Shown: one piece after another, positions 34,748-42,496 of the stretch | Layout of the letters: each line of letters begins with the position of its first letter | How positions within the stretch are numbered: position 1 is the stretch's first letter | Source: Dyadobacter sp. CY345 | GTDB lineage: Bacteria; Bacteroidota; Bacteroidia; Cytophagales; Spirosomataceae | Direction: 5' to 3' | DNA: 64,000 nt | Assembly (NCBI RefSeq): GCF_021502725.1 | Contig: NZ_JAKFFS010000001.1 | Coordinates: 682,001 to 746,000, forward strand | The notes under the pieces: generated by a model | The model's database searches: none | What the model saw: the letters and a program-made list of their open reading frames with translations, nothing else | What the model was told of the DNA's origin: nothing | Program-made: the position numbers and the translations under genes

Positions 34748-35706
34748 GGCCCGATCTTCTCTATCAATTTTTCATCCAAAACCCGAACTTTTCTCAGGTC
34801 ATCAATCGATTGGTAAGGTCCGTGCTGGGCTCTGTAATTTATTATGACAGCATTTATTTTCTTATTTCGTAAATACGAGTGTTGCCCCAATTCCTCGGCC
34901 GTCGCGGTGTTTATATTGATTTTCTTAACGCCGCTTCGAACTTTTGCATATTTGGTCAGCTCCGATAATGCCAGAGAATCGAGTCCAAAAATTTCAGAGA
35001 ACTGGCTTGTGGAATGGAAACCGCCAAGACCATCCCTGAATTTTAAAATACGGACGGACAACTTACTGCCGATTCCTTTCAATCTGATAAGCTGTGTGGT
35101 ATCCGTTATGTTTATATCGAAAGGGGCGATAACAGCTTTTGTGAAAACCCTGGCGTCTTTTGGTAAGGGGTAGTTTTTATAAGATTTGTCAGCATATTTC
35201 GGAGGGTAAGGTTTTGTTTCAAACGCCGGAAGTTTGATGTAAGATTCCAGGTTTTTATAAACATCAGAGGGGAAATCATAAATGTGCAGCAGATCTTCTT
35301 TTTTTCTGAATTTTCCGCCTTTGGATCTGTATTTATCAATTCTTTTGGCAATGAAGTTTGGTATACCTAGTTCTTGAAGTTGTTCAATTGAAGCCGTATT
35401 TGGATCAAAAGAAAATAGACGAACAGGGCGTTCTGGTATTTTATTATATTCCTTTTTTGAATAACTATTTTCTTTTTCAGCTTCACCCGCAACAGCGTCT
35501 ATCTTTAACTGCGAAACAATGCTGTCCAATTTTTGTGTGTTAACAGGTTCGGATGACACTGGGAAATGCGGTAATATCCATCGTCTGAAAACAAACGGCG
35601 TCCAGATCAGGACGAATGACAAGAGTATCAGCAGGAAACCCGCGCGAGCCTGCTTTCTGGATATACCGAAATAATCTTCCAGCTGATCGATGATGCGTCT
35701 GAACAT
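34732..35706 (-). CDS. Helix-hairpin-helix protein (ComEA-like), membrane-anchored
   Basis: 324 residues. One transmembrane helix (about residues 22-40) precedes three to four helix-hairpin-helix segments: IEQLQELGIPNFIAKRIDKYR, TQLIRLKGIGSKLSVRILKFR, ATAEELGQHSYLRNKKINAVINYR-like, and the C-terminal SIDDLRKVRVLDEKLIEKI. These resemble ComEA DNA-binding modules. A role in DNA binding at the envelope is inferred, not shown. Confidence 0.85.
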   Translation of the reverse strand: MFRRIIDQLEDYFGISRKQARAGFLLILLSFVLIWTPFVFRRWILPHFPVSSEPVNTQKLDSIVSQLKIDAVAGEAEKENSYSKKEYNKIPERPVRLFSFDPNTASIEQLQELGIPNFIAKRIDKYRSKGGKFRKKEDLLHIYDFPSDVYKNLESYIKLPAFETKPYPPKYADKSYKNYPLPKDARVFTKAVIAPFDINITDTTQLIRLKGIGSKLSVRILKFRDGLGGFHSTSQFSEIFGLDSLALSELTKYAKVRSGVKKININTATAEELGQHSYLRNKKINAVIINYRAQHGPYQSIDDLRKVRVLDEKLIEKIGPYLEF

Positions 35707-35757
35707 AAGTCAAAAGTTTAGGACGTAATTATTAGTCCTGCTTTTGACGCTGAAATA

Positions 35758-36159
35758 TTAAATTGGTTTCCAAATTTTTAACGGGCAGGTCGTCGCGATT
35801 TTATCAAAATCTACGTCGTTGTGACATAGTTCGATATCAAAATAGATACAGTATTGAGCAATTAAGCAATCATTCGGTTTGCGAATTGTGATTCCTTGTT
35901 TTCGTAAAAGTCTGTATAATTGGGCTGCGCCGGTATATAATTCGAATGTGGGTGCAGGTAATGAGGGTAAATTCTTGAAATGACTTTCTAAAGAATAATA
36001 TTTCGAATCAATTTTGACTCCTTGAAGTACTTCTTGTACAATCACTCCAATTGTACAAACCTGATCATATTCCAGTGAATAATGAAGAAAATTAGTTCTG
36101 AAATCATCAATACCATTGAAATAGGCGATCCAAACAGACGTGTCAAATACTCTGTACAT
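35758..36159 (-). CDS. vapC: PIN-domain toxin, VapC-like
   Basis: 133 residues. PIN-domain acidic residues are visible: FDTSVWIAYF (first Asp, residue 6), IVQEVLQGV (Glu), KPNDCLIAQYC and CHNDVDFDKIA (late Asp). VapC toxins are Mg-dependent RNases that often cut initiator tRNA. Its start overlaps the antitoxin gene by 17 bases, as in most vapBC operons. Confidence 0.88.
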   Translation of the reverse strand: MYRVFDTSVWIAYFNGIDDFRTNFLHYSLEYDQVCTIGVIVQEVLQGVKIDSKYYSLESHFKNLPSLPAPTFELYTGAAQLYRLLRKQGITIRKPNDCLIAQYCIYFDIELCHNDVDFDKIATTCPLKIWKPI

Positions 36160-36349
36160 CTTGTATTCTCATGTCATCCAAATTCCCTTCCCATTCAACT
36201 TTTCCCCGTAAAGACATTAACTGTTTACGGTGAGTTGCTGCAATGAATTCTTTTAACGCAGATTCGATGATCTGTTTTTTTGTTTTGATTTGAGTAAGCT
36301 GCATTGCTTCTTCCATTAAGGAATCATCAATCTCGACATTTGTTCTCAT
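36143..36349 (-). CDS. vapB: VapB-type antitoxin
   Basis: 68 residues from ATG 36349 (MRTNVEIDDSLMEEAMQLT); the frame is open from 36382 but the family start is at this MRTNV. It shows a ribbon-helix-helix followed by IIESALKEFIAA, as in VapB antitoxins that pair with PIN toxins. It should neutralise VapC and repress the operon. Confidence 0.85.
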   Translation of the reverse strand: MRTNVEIDDSLMEEAMQLTQIKTKKQIIESALKEFIAATHRKQLMSLRGKVEWEGNLDDMRIQDVQSI

Positions 36350-36503
36350 AATTTTCAATTTCGAATACACACAAATATACAAATTTTATACACATGGTTA
36401 TGCTTTGCCATCAAATTCCCTAATTTTGCCAACTGATTGTAAAAAACGGTAAAAAATACAGTCTGAAAACCTTACGTTTATTAATCAATTGTCTGAATCA
36501 ATA

Positions 36504-37988
36504 ATGAGCCAATCACCTGCTACCTCTTTACAAGACATTGTAGGGCATGCCAAAGAATACGGATTTGTGTTCCCTTCTTCCGAAATATATGATGGATTAC
36601 AAGCTGTTTATGACTACGGTCAGAATGGTGTGGAACTGAAAAATAACCTGAAAGCCGTGTGGTGGAAGGCCATGACGCAGCTCAATGATAATATCGTTGG
36701 TATCGATGCTTCCATTTTTATGCATCCGCTGACCTGGAAAGCTTCCGGACACGTGGACGGTTTCAGCGATCCGATGATTGACAACAAGGATTCAAAAAAA
36801 CGATATCGTGCCGATCAGCTTTTGGAGGCAAAAGCGGAACAATATGAAGCAGATGGACAGCCGGAAAAGGCGCAGGCGTTGCTTGCTGAAATGGGACGCT
36901 TGCTGAGCGCCGAAAATCTTGAAGCGGTTCGTGAATTGATTATCGCAGAAAATATAAAATGTGCAGTCTCCGGAACTGCTAACTGGACTGAAGTTCGTCA
37001 GTTCAATCTGATGTTCAGTACTCAGGTAGGTTCGGTAGCGGAGGATTCAAGTTTGATATATCTTCGTCCGGAAACTGCTCAGGGGATTTTTGTAAATTTC
37101 CTGAATGTCCAGAAAAGCGGACGGATGAAGGTTCCTTTTGGAATCGCACAGATTGGAAAGGCGTTCCGTAACGAAATCGTTGCGCGCCAGTTTACTTTCC
37201 GTATGCGCGAATTTGAGCAAATGGAAATGCAATTTTTCATTCGCCCTGGTACTGAAATGGATTGGTATAATAAGTGGAAAGAGGCGCGTATGAAATTTCA
37301 TATTGCAATCGGCTTACCGGCTGACAGCTTGAAATTTCATGACCATGAGAAACTTGCGCATTACGCAAATGCGGCCGTAGATATCGAATACAAATTCCCT
37401 TTCGGGTTCCGCGAAATGGAAGGAATTCACTCACGTACTGATTTTGACCTTCGTAACCATCAGGAATTGTCAAGGAAAAAGCTTCAATATTTTGATGCAG
37501 ATCTTGACGAAAATGGGAAACCATACGGAAATTATATTCCTTACGTTGTAGAAACCTCAGTAGGTGCTGACCGTCTGTTCCTTGCGACATTCTGCAATGC
37601 TTATACCAAGGAAACGGTAGGTGAGGGAGATTCTGAAAAAGAACGTACTTATCTGAAACTGCATCCGGCATTGGCTCCTTTCAAAGTTGCTGTTTTGCCT
37701 TTGGTTAAGAAAGATGGACTGGCTGAAAAAGCGCAGGCGATCACAAATTCTTTGAAATCTGCTTTCCGTACTACGTATGACGACGGTGCGGCCATTGGAA
37801 AACGTTATACCCGTCAGGATTTGATTGGTACTCCATTCTGTGTGGTGGTTGATTATCAGACGATGGAGGATGATACTGTGACAATCCGTCACCGTGATTC
37901 GATGGAACAGGAGCGTGTTGCGATCAGCGAGTTGAAAGAGAAAATCGGATATCAGGTTTCAATTGAAAGAATTCTGGAAGCGATCTAA
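36504..37988 (+). CDS. glyS: Glycyl-tRNA synthetase (eukaryote/archaea-type alpha2)
   Basis: 494 residues from ATG 36504; the in-frame TTG at 36489 is less likely. Class II features: LQDIVGHAKEYGFVFPSSEIY, LRPETAQGIFVNFLN, motif 2 region FRNEIVARQFTFRMREFEQMEMQFF, and a C-terminal anticodon-binding domain (APFKVAVLPLVKK). It charges tRNA-Gly. TAATTTTG at 36421 may be its -7 element. A strong terminator follows. Confidence 0.97.
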   Translation: MSQSPATSLQDIVGHAKEYGFVFPSSEIYDGLQAVYDYGQNGVELKNNLKAVWWKAMTQLNDNIVGIDASIFMHPLTWKASGHVDGFSDPMIDNKDSKKRYRADQLLEAKAEQYEADGQPEKAQALLAEMGRLLSAENLEAVRELIIAENIKCAVSGTANWTEVRQFNLMFSTQVGSVAEDSSLIYLRPETAQGIFVNFLNVQKSGRMKVPFGIAQIGKAFRNEIVARQFTFRMREFEQMEMQFFIRPGTEMDWYNKWKEARMKFHIAIGLPADSLKFHDHEKLAHYANAAVDIEYKFPFGFREMEGIHSRTDFDLRNHQELSRKKLQYFDADLDENGKPYGNYIPYVVETSVGADRLFLATFCNAYTKETVGEGDSEKERTYLKLHPALAPFKVAVLPLVKKDGLAEKAQAITNSLKSAFRTTYDDGAAIGKRYTRQDLIGTPFCVVVDYQTMEDDTVTIRHRDSMEQERVAISELKEKIGYQVSIERILEAI

Positions 37989-38013
37989 TTATTTCACCAG
38001 TATTTATAAAATC

Positions 38014-38047
38014 AAAAAAGGGTTTTCGTTATCGAAAACCCTTTTTT
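38014..38047. terminator. Bidirectional terminator between glyS and the cold-shock gene
   Basis: AAAAAAGGGTTTTCG pairs perfectly with CGAAAACCCTTTTTT around TTAT. Confidence 0.95.
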
Positions 38048-38066
38048 GGTTGATATTAAGTCCTGA

Positions 38067-38258
38067 TTATGCAAGCTTAACATTGACGGCGTTTAGCCCT
38101 TTGCGACCCTCCTGAAGATCATAAGTAACTTCGTCGTTTTCGCGTACTTCGTCAACAAGACCTGAGATATGTACGAAATAATCCTGTCCTGTTTCTGCGT
38201 CTTTAACAAATCCGTAACCTTTTTCGTCGTTAAAGAATTTAATTGTTCCTTGATTCAT
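38067..38258 (-). CDS. Cold shock protein, CspA family
   Basis: 63 residues, one cold-shock domain. RNP1 KGYGFV and RNP2 DYFVHIS are present. It binds single-stranded RNA. Convergent with glyS and sharing its terminator. A promoter close upstream implies a short leader of about 20 bases rather than the long leader of E. coli cspA. Confidence 0.95.
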   Translation of the reverse strand: MNQGTIKFFNDEKGYGFVKDAETGQDYFVHISGLVDEVRENDEVTYDLQEGRKGLNAVNVKLA

Positions 38259-38286
38259 AAAAATATTATATTGAAATTATTTTAAA

Positions 38287-38318
38287 CAAATATAATAAGA
38301 AGCGTAACTTATTTACAA
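38287..38318 (-). promoter_or_regulatory. Bacteroidota-type promoter for the cold-shock gene
   Basis: On the minus strand, TTG (38316-38318) is 21 bases from TATATTTG (38287-38294), an exact TAnnTTTG match. Transcription should start near 38280. Confidence 0.65.
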
Positions 38319-38421
38319 GAGTTAATAATAAAATAATGAAGTATTTTCTTCGCTAAGCCATAGAGATTTATAATATTTCAACAGTTTTTTTGATATTTTT
38401 CTTTCTATCATTGTAAAACTG

Positions 38422-38429
38422 TACCTTTG
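38422..38429 (+). promoter_or_regulatory. Probable -7 element of the guaA promoter
   Basis: TACCTTTG matches TAnnTTTG exactly, 21 bases before guaA. No clear TTG is found at the usual distance upstream, so the assignment is partial. A purine motif was not identified. Confidence 0.45.
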
Positions 38430-38449
38430 CGGTTTATATCGCATTTTCT

Positions 38450-39979
38450 ATGACTGAACAGATTCTTATTCTAGATTTTGGCTCACAATACACGCAATTA
38501 ATTGCGCGTCGGGTTCGGGAACTCAATGTTTATTGTGAAATCCATCCATACAATAACTTCCCGGAGCTCACTCCGAATATCAAAGGTGTCATCCTTTCAG
38601 GTAGCCCCTGTTCCGTAAGAGACGAAAATGCTCCTTATGTAGATCTTGATAAATTCAGAAAAGTGGTTCCTGTTCTTGGCGTATGTTACGGTGCCCAGCT
38701 TATGGCGCAATTGATGGGTGGCGAGGTGAGAGCTTCCCAACATCGTGAATATGGAAGAGCTCGTTTGGAAATAGATGATGAAGATTCGTCGCTACTTGCC
38801 GGACTTTCTGCAACTTCTCAGGTTTGGATGTCACATGGTGATACGATCGTAACAATTCCTGATAATTTCAATATCATCGCTTCCACTGAATCTGTGAAAG
38901 TGGCTGCTTTTAAAATTGCGGAAGAACTTACCTACGGAATCCAGTTTCATCCGGAAGTTACGCACTCAACTGAAGGTAAACAGTTGATGTACAATTTTGT
39001 CGCAAAAATTTGCGGTTGTAAGCAGGATTGGACTTCGGAATCATTTGTTGAGCAGACTATCGCAAGCCTGCGTACCAAATTGGGAAATGATCGCGTGGTT
39101 ATGGCGCTTTCAGGTGGTGTTGATTCAACCGTTGCTGCGACCTTGGTTCACCAGGCAATTGGCGCAAATTTATTCTGCATTTTTGTCGATAACGGATTGT
39201 TGAGAAAAGATGAGTATCAGCAGGTACTTGATTCTTATCTCCACATGGGATTGAATATCAAAGGTGTAGATGCAAAAGATCTTTTCTACGGCGCTCTCGA
39301 AGGATTATCAGATCCGGAAGCAAAAAGAAAAGCGATCGGTAAAGCATTTATTGATGTTTTTGATCAGGAATCACATTTAATTGAGGATGTTAAATGGCTT
39401 GGTCAGGGAACAATTTATCCGGATGTTATCGAATCAGTTTCGGTAAAAGGGCCATCGGCGACAATAAAATCACACCATAATGTGGGTGGTTTGCCTGATT
39501 TTATGAAGCTTAAAGTTGTTGAACCGCTGAATACTTTGTTCAAAGATGAAGTACGGGCGGTTGGAAAAAATTTGGGTATCGATCCTGCCATTTTAGGCCG
39601 TCACCCATTCCCGGGTCCTGGTCTGGCTATTCGTATTTTGGGAGATATTACACCTGAAAAAGTAGCGATTTTGCAGGAAGTTGATGCCATTTTTATTGGA
39701 GGACTGAGAAAATGGAATTTATATAATGAAGTTTGGCAGGCAGGCGTTATGCTCTTACCTGTTAAGAGTGTGGGCGTAATGGGTGATGAGCGCACCTATG
39801 AAAGTGTTGTCGCTTTGAGAGCTGTAACTTCAGTGGATGGTATGACGGCTGACTGGGCTCATTTACCTTATGATTTTCTTGCAGAAGTTTCGAACGACAT
39901 TATCAATAAAGTTAAAGGCGTTAACCGAGTCGTTTATGATATTTCCTCGAAGCCGCCAGCAACTATTGAGTGGGAATAA
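38450..39979 (+). CDS. guaA: GMP synthase (glutamine-hydrolysing)
   Basis: 509 residues. The N-terminal class I amidotransferase has Cys79 in [11 protein letters not shown] and the FHPEVTHS His-Glu pair. The ATP-pyrophosphatase domain has SGGVDST. The C-terminal dimerisation domain ends ...[14 protein letters not shown], the family C-terminus. It converts XMP to GMP. Confidence 0.98.
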   Translation: MTEQILILDFGSQYTQLIARRVRELNVYCEIHPYNNFPELTPNIKGVILSGSPCSVRDENAPYVDLDKFRKVVPVLGVCYGAQLMAQLMGGEVRASQHREYGRARLEIDDEDSSLLAGLSATSQVWMSHGDTIVTIPDNFNIIASTESVKVAAFKIAEELTYGIQFHPEVTHSTEGKQLMYNFVAKICGCKQDWTSESFVEQTIASLRTKLGNDRVVMALSGGVDSTVAATLVHQAIGANLFCIFVDNGLLRKDEYQQVLDSYLHMGLNIKGVDAKDLFYGALEGLSDPEAKRKAIGKAFIDVFDQESHLIEDVKWLGQGTIYPDVIESVSVKGPSATIKSHHNVGGLPDFMKLKVVEPLNTLFKDEVRAVGKNLGIDPAILGRHPFPGPGLAIRILGDITPEKVAILQEVDAIFIGGLRKWNLYNEVWQAGVMLLPVKSVGVMGDERTYESVVALRAVTSVDGMTADWAHLPYDFLAEVSNDIINKVKGVNRVVYDISSKPPATIEWE

Positions 39980-40008
39980 AGGAAATTTATCGTACGTATA
40001 TAATAAGT

Positions 40009-40045
40009 AAAAGCGGGCTGGTTTAGCTCGCTTTTGCTTTTGTAT
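40009..40045 (+). terminator. Terminator after guaA
   Basis: AAAAGCGGGCT pairs with AGCTCGCTTTT (one G-U pair), then TGCTTTTG. Confidence 0.8.
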
Positions 40046-40067
40046 TTTTTCTGATATTTATTATGAA

Positions 40068-40232
40068 TCAGGAACGTCCGACCCCGCGGCTTATCAAACT
40101 CAGTACGAATAAAACCAAAAATACAAAGAAAAGTATCTTAGCTATACCAGCAGCACCTGCTGCAATTCCACCAAATCCAAGTACCCCGGCAATGATGGCA
40201 ACGATCAGAAATATAACTGTCCATTTAAGCAT
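40068..40232 (-). CDS. Small membrane protein, DUF1328 (YtjA family)
   Basis: 54 residues, found by reading the minus strand from ATG 40232 to TGA 40068. The sequence begins [20 protein letters not shown], continues [20 protein letters not shown] and ends ISRGVGRS, an excellent match to DUF1328, a two-helix membrane protein. Function unknown; family members are stress-associated in some bacteria. The plus-strand frame across the same bases is its shadow. Confidence 0.9.
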   Translation of the reverse strand: MLKWTVIFLIVAIIAGVLGFGGIAAGAAGIAKILFFVFLVLFVLSLISRGVGRS

Positions 40233-40551
40233 GATTGACAAATAGTTAGTTGATAATAAAGTATAATCTCATTATTACTATTTATATGCCAGGATGTGAA
40301 TTTCTGAAAATAAAGCACTCAGAGCCTTGAATCGATTTAAATCGGTGTAAAATGTAGATTTAATGTAGAGATTGCTTCCCAATTTTATTCGATAATGGAA
40401 TGAAAAGTTACATCAATTCCGGTCAAAGGCTAAATTTGACTTATTTAAAGTTAAAATATAAGTTTTAGGCTGATTTGATAAATTAATAAGGCATACTAAC
40501 GTGTTTGCCTTAATTTGCGTAATATTTAATATGTAATTTTAGTTTTTACGA
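40233..40551. other. Intergenic region before the second M1 peptidase; no gene seen
   Basis: 319 AT-rich bases. It holds a small inverted repeat near 40488-40511 (AAGGCA...TGCCTT) and ATCGATTTAAATCGGT near 40330. No coding frame, RNA or clear promoter consensus was found. Confidence 0.5.
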
Positions 40552-42408
40552 ATGAATAAACTGCTTTTCCTTGTTCTGGCTGCTTTTAGTTGTACAGCCG
40601 CATTTGCTCAGTCAGATCGCTGGCAGCAACGTGCTAAATATCAAATGAATGTCGATTTTGATGTAACAACACATCAATACAAAGGCGTACAGAAACTTGT
40701 TTACACTAACAATTCTCCTGACACGCTCACCAAAGTATTTTACCATCTTTACTTGAATGCTTTTCAGCCGGGAAGTCAAATGGATGTGCGTTCAAGGACG
40801 ATCAGTGATCCGGATCCGCGTGTGAAAGACCGTATTTCAAAACTCTCGCCAAGCGAAATTGGCTATGAAAAAATTCTATCCTTAAAGCACAATGGAAAAC
40901 CGTTGAAGTACGAAGTTGTCGGGACGATACTTGAAGTAACGCTTAACGAAAAAATTCTACCCAAAACGCAGCATACTTTTGATCTGGAATTTGAAGCACA
41001 AATGCCAATTCAAATTCGTCGCAATGGACGGAACAACAGCGAGGGCATCGATTATTCCGTCGCGCAATGGTATCCTAAAATGTGTGAATATGATTATGAG
41101 GGCTGGCATGCAAATCCTTATATCGCCCGTGAGTTTTATGGTGTCTGGGGAGACTTTGACGTAAAAATTACGCTCGATGCTTCTTACGTGGTTGCTGCAA
41201 CGGGTTACCTTCAAAACGCTGACAAGATCGGTTACGGTTATTCCAAAAAGGAGGTAAAACACAAGGCAGGTGAAAAATTAACCTGGCATTTCATCGCACC
41301 AGAAGTTCACGATTTTATGTGGGCAGCCGATCGTGATTACCAACATGATGTCATTAAAGTGGATGATAATCTCGATCTGCATTTTTTCTATCAAACAGAT
41401 ACTTTGGCAAATGTCTGGAAAGAAATGGAGCCTCTCGCGGTTCGGGCTTTCAAGATCATGAATGACAAATTTGGTCGTTACCCCTACAAACAATATTCGA
41501 TTATTCAAGGTGGTGATGGCGGTATGGAATACCCAATGGCAACGCTGATTACCGGGCGTCAAAACTTACCTGGTTTATTAGGTGTTGCAGTGCATGAATC
41601 AATCCACAGCTGGTTCCAGATGATTTTGGGTACAAATGAATCCAAATATTCGTGGATGGACGAGGGCTTCACAACGTATGCGCAGAATATTGTAATGTCA
41701 GAATTATTTCAGTCAAAAACCGATCCACAGCGCGCGACGACGAACAGTTACAGAAATCTTGTAAAATCAGGATTGGAAGAACCTTTGACAACACATGCTG
41801 ATCATTATAATACAAATCGCGCTTACAGCATCGCCAGTTATTCCAAGGGAGCCGTTTTCTTAAATCAGCTTGGTTACATTATCGGACAGGATAAGCTGGA
41901 ATCAGGCATGAAACGTTATTTCAATGAGTGGAAATACAAACATCCAAATCCGACGGATCTGAAACGGATAATGGAAAAAGAATCAGGTTTGGAATTGGAC
42001 TGGTATTGGGAGGATTTTGTCGGAACAACAAAAACTATTGATTATGGAATTAAGGAAATCGTTCCGATTGTTGGGAAAACGGATGTAGTGATCGAGAAAA
42101 TAGGACAAATGCCGATGCCTCTGGATGTGGTTGTTAGTTACAAGGATGGTACTCAGGAGAATTTCTATATTCCATTGGAAATGATGCGCGGCGAAAAGGC
42201 TGAGAAAATGTATTCTAAAACCACATTGTTGTCAGATTGGGGCTGGACATATCCCGAATATACTTTTACAATCGATCGCGTATCTACCGAAATTGACCGC
42301 ATTGTAATTGATCCAAGCCAGCGTATGGCAGACATTAATCCTGAAAATAATAGTTATCCCTCGTTGCCAAAAGTTGCGCCAAGATTTAAGGGGACAAAAG
42401 TTAGATAA
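40552..42408 (+). CDS. M1 family metallopeptidase, secreted
   Basis: 618 residues with a signal peptide (1-19, ending FAQ). The zinc site is HESIH (H348, E349, H352) with ligand Glu371 in WMDEGFTTYA, the HExxH-x18-E spacing of the family. The substrate loop reads GGMEYPM rather than GAMEN, placing it in the shorter leukotriene-A4-hydrolase-like subset. It is distinct from the other M1 enzyme at 25-28 kb: no C-terminal HEAT repeats. Convergent with DUF5686; an inverted repeat fills the gap. Confidence 0.92.
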   Translation: MNKLLFLVLAAFSCTAAFAQSDRWQQRAKYQMNVDFDVTTHQYKGVQKLVYTNNSPDTLTKVFYHLYLNAFQPGSQMDVRSRTISDPDPRVKDRISKLSPSEIGYEKILSLKHNGKPLKYEVVGTILEVTLNEKILPKTQHTFDLEFEAQMPIQIRRNGRNNSEGIDYSVAQWYPKMCEYDYEGWHANPYIAREFYGVWGDFDVKITLDASYVVAATGYLQNADKIGYGYSKKEVKHKAGEKLTWHFIAPEVHDFMWAADRDYQHDVIKVDDNLDLHFFYQTDTLANVWKEMEPLAVRAFKIMNDKFGRYPYKQYSIIQGGDGGMEYPMATLITGRQNLPGLLGVAVHESIHSWFQMILGTNESKYSWMDEGFTTYAQNIVMSELFQSKTDPQRATTNSYRNLVKSGLEEPLTTHADHYNTNRAYSIASYSKGAVFLNQLGYIIGQDKLESGMKRYFNEWKYKHPNPTDLKRIMEKESGLELDWYWEDFVGTTKTIDYGIKEIVPIVGKTDVVIEKIGQMPMPLDVVVSYKDGTQENFYIPLEMMRGEKAEKMYSKTTLLSDWGWTYPEYTFTIDRVSTEIDRIVIDPSQRMADINPENNSYPSLPKVAPRFKGTKVR

Positions 42409-42496
42409 TTACATCGGCTATCAGCAGTCGGCTTACAGATTCGTGACACTTAGTGCTTACAACATAGAAAGCCGACTGCCGATGGCCGATGTAATT
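42407..42496. repeat. Long inverted repeat filling the convergent gap
   Basis: Arms of 28 bases (42407-42434 and 42469-42496) pair with one wobble and one mismatch around a 34-base loop. The arms reach exactly to both stop codons. The arm core CAGTCGGC/GCCGACTG also appears, decayed, at 21326-21472. It may be a bidirectional terminator built from an intergenic repeat. Confidence 0.85.

Noticed and set aside
38259..38449. Long cold-shock leader as in E. coli cspA
   Set aside because: A good promoter only about 30 bases before the start codon implies a short leader.
40063..40245. 60-codon plus-strand frame rich in Ala and Pro
   Set aside because: It is the antisense shadow of the DUF1328 gene.
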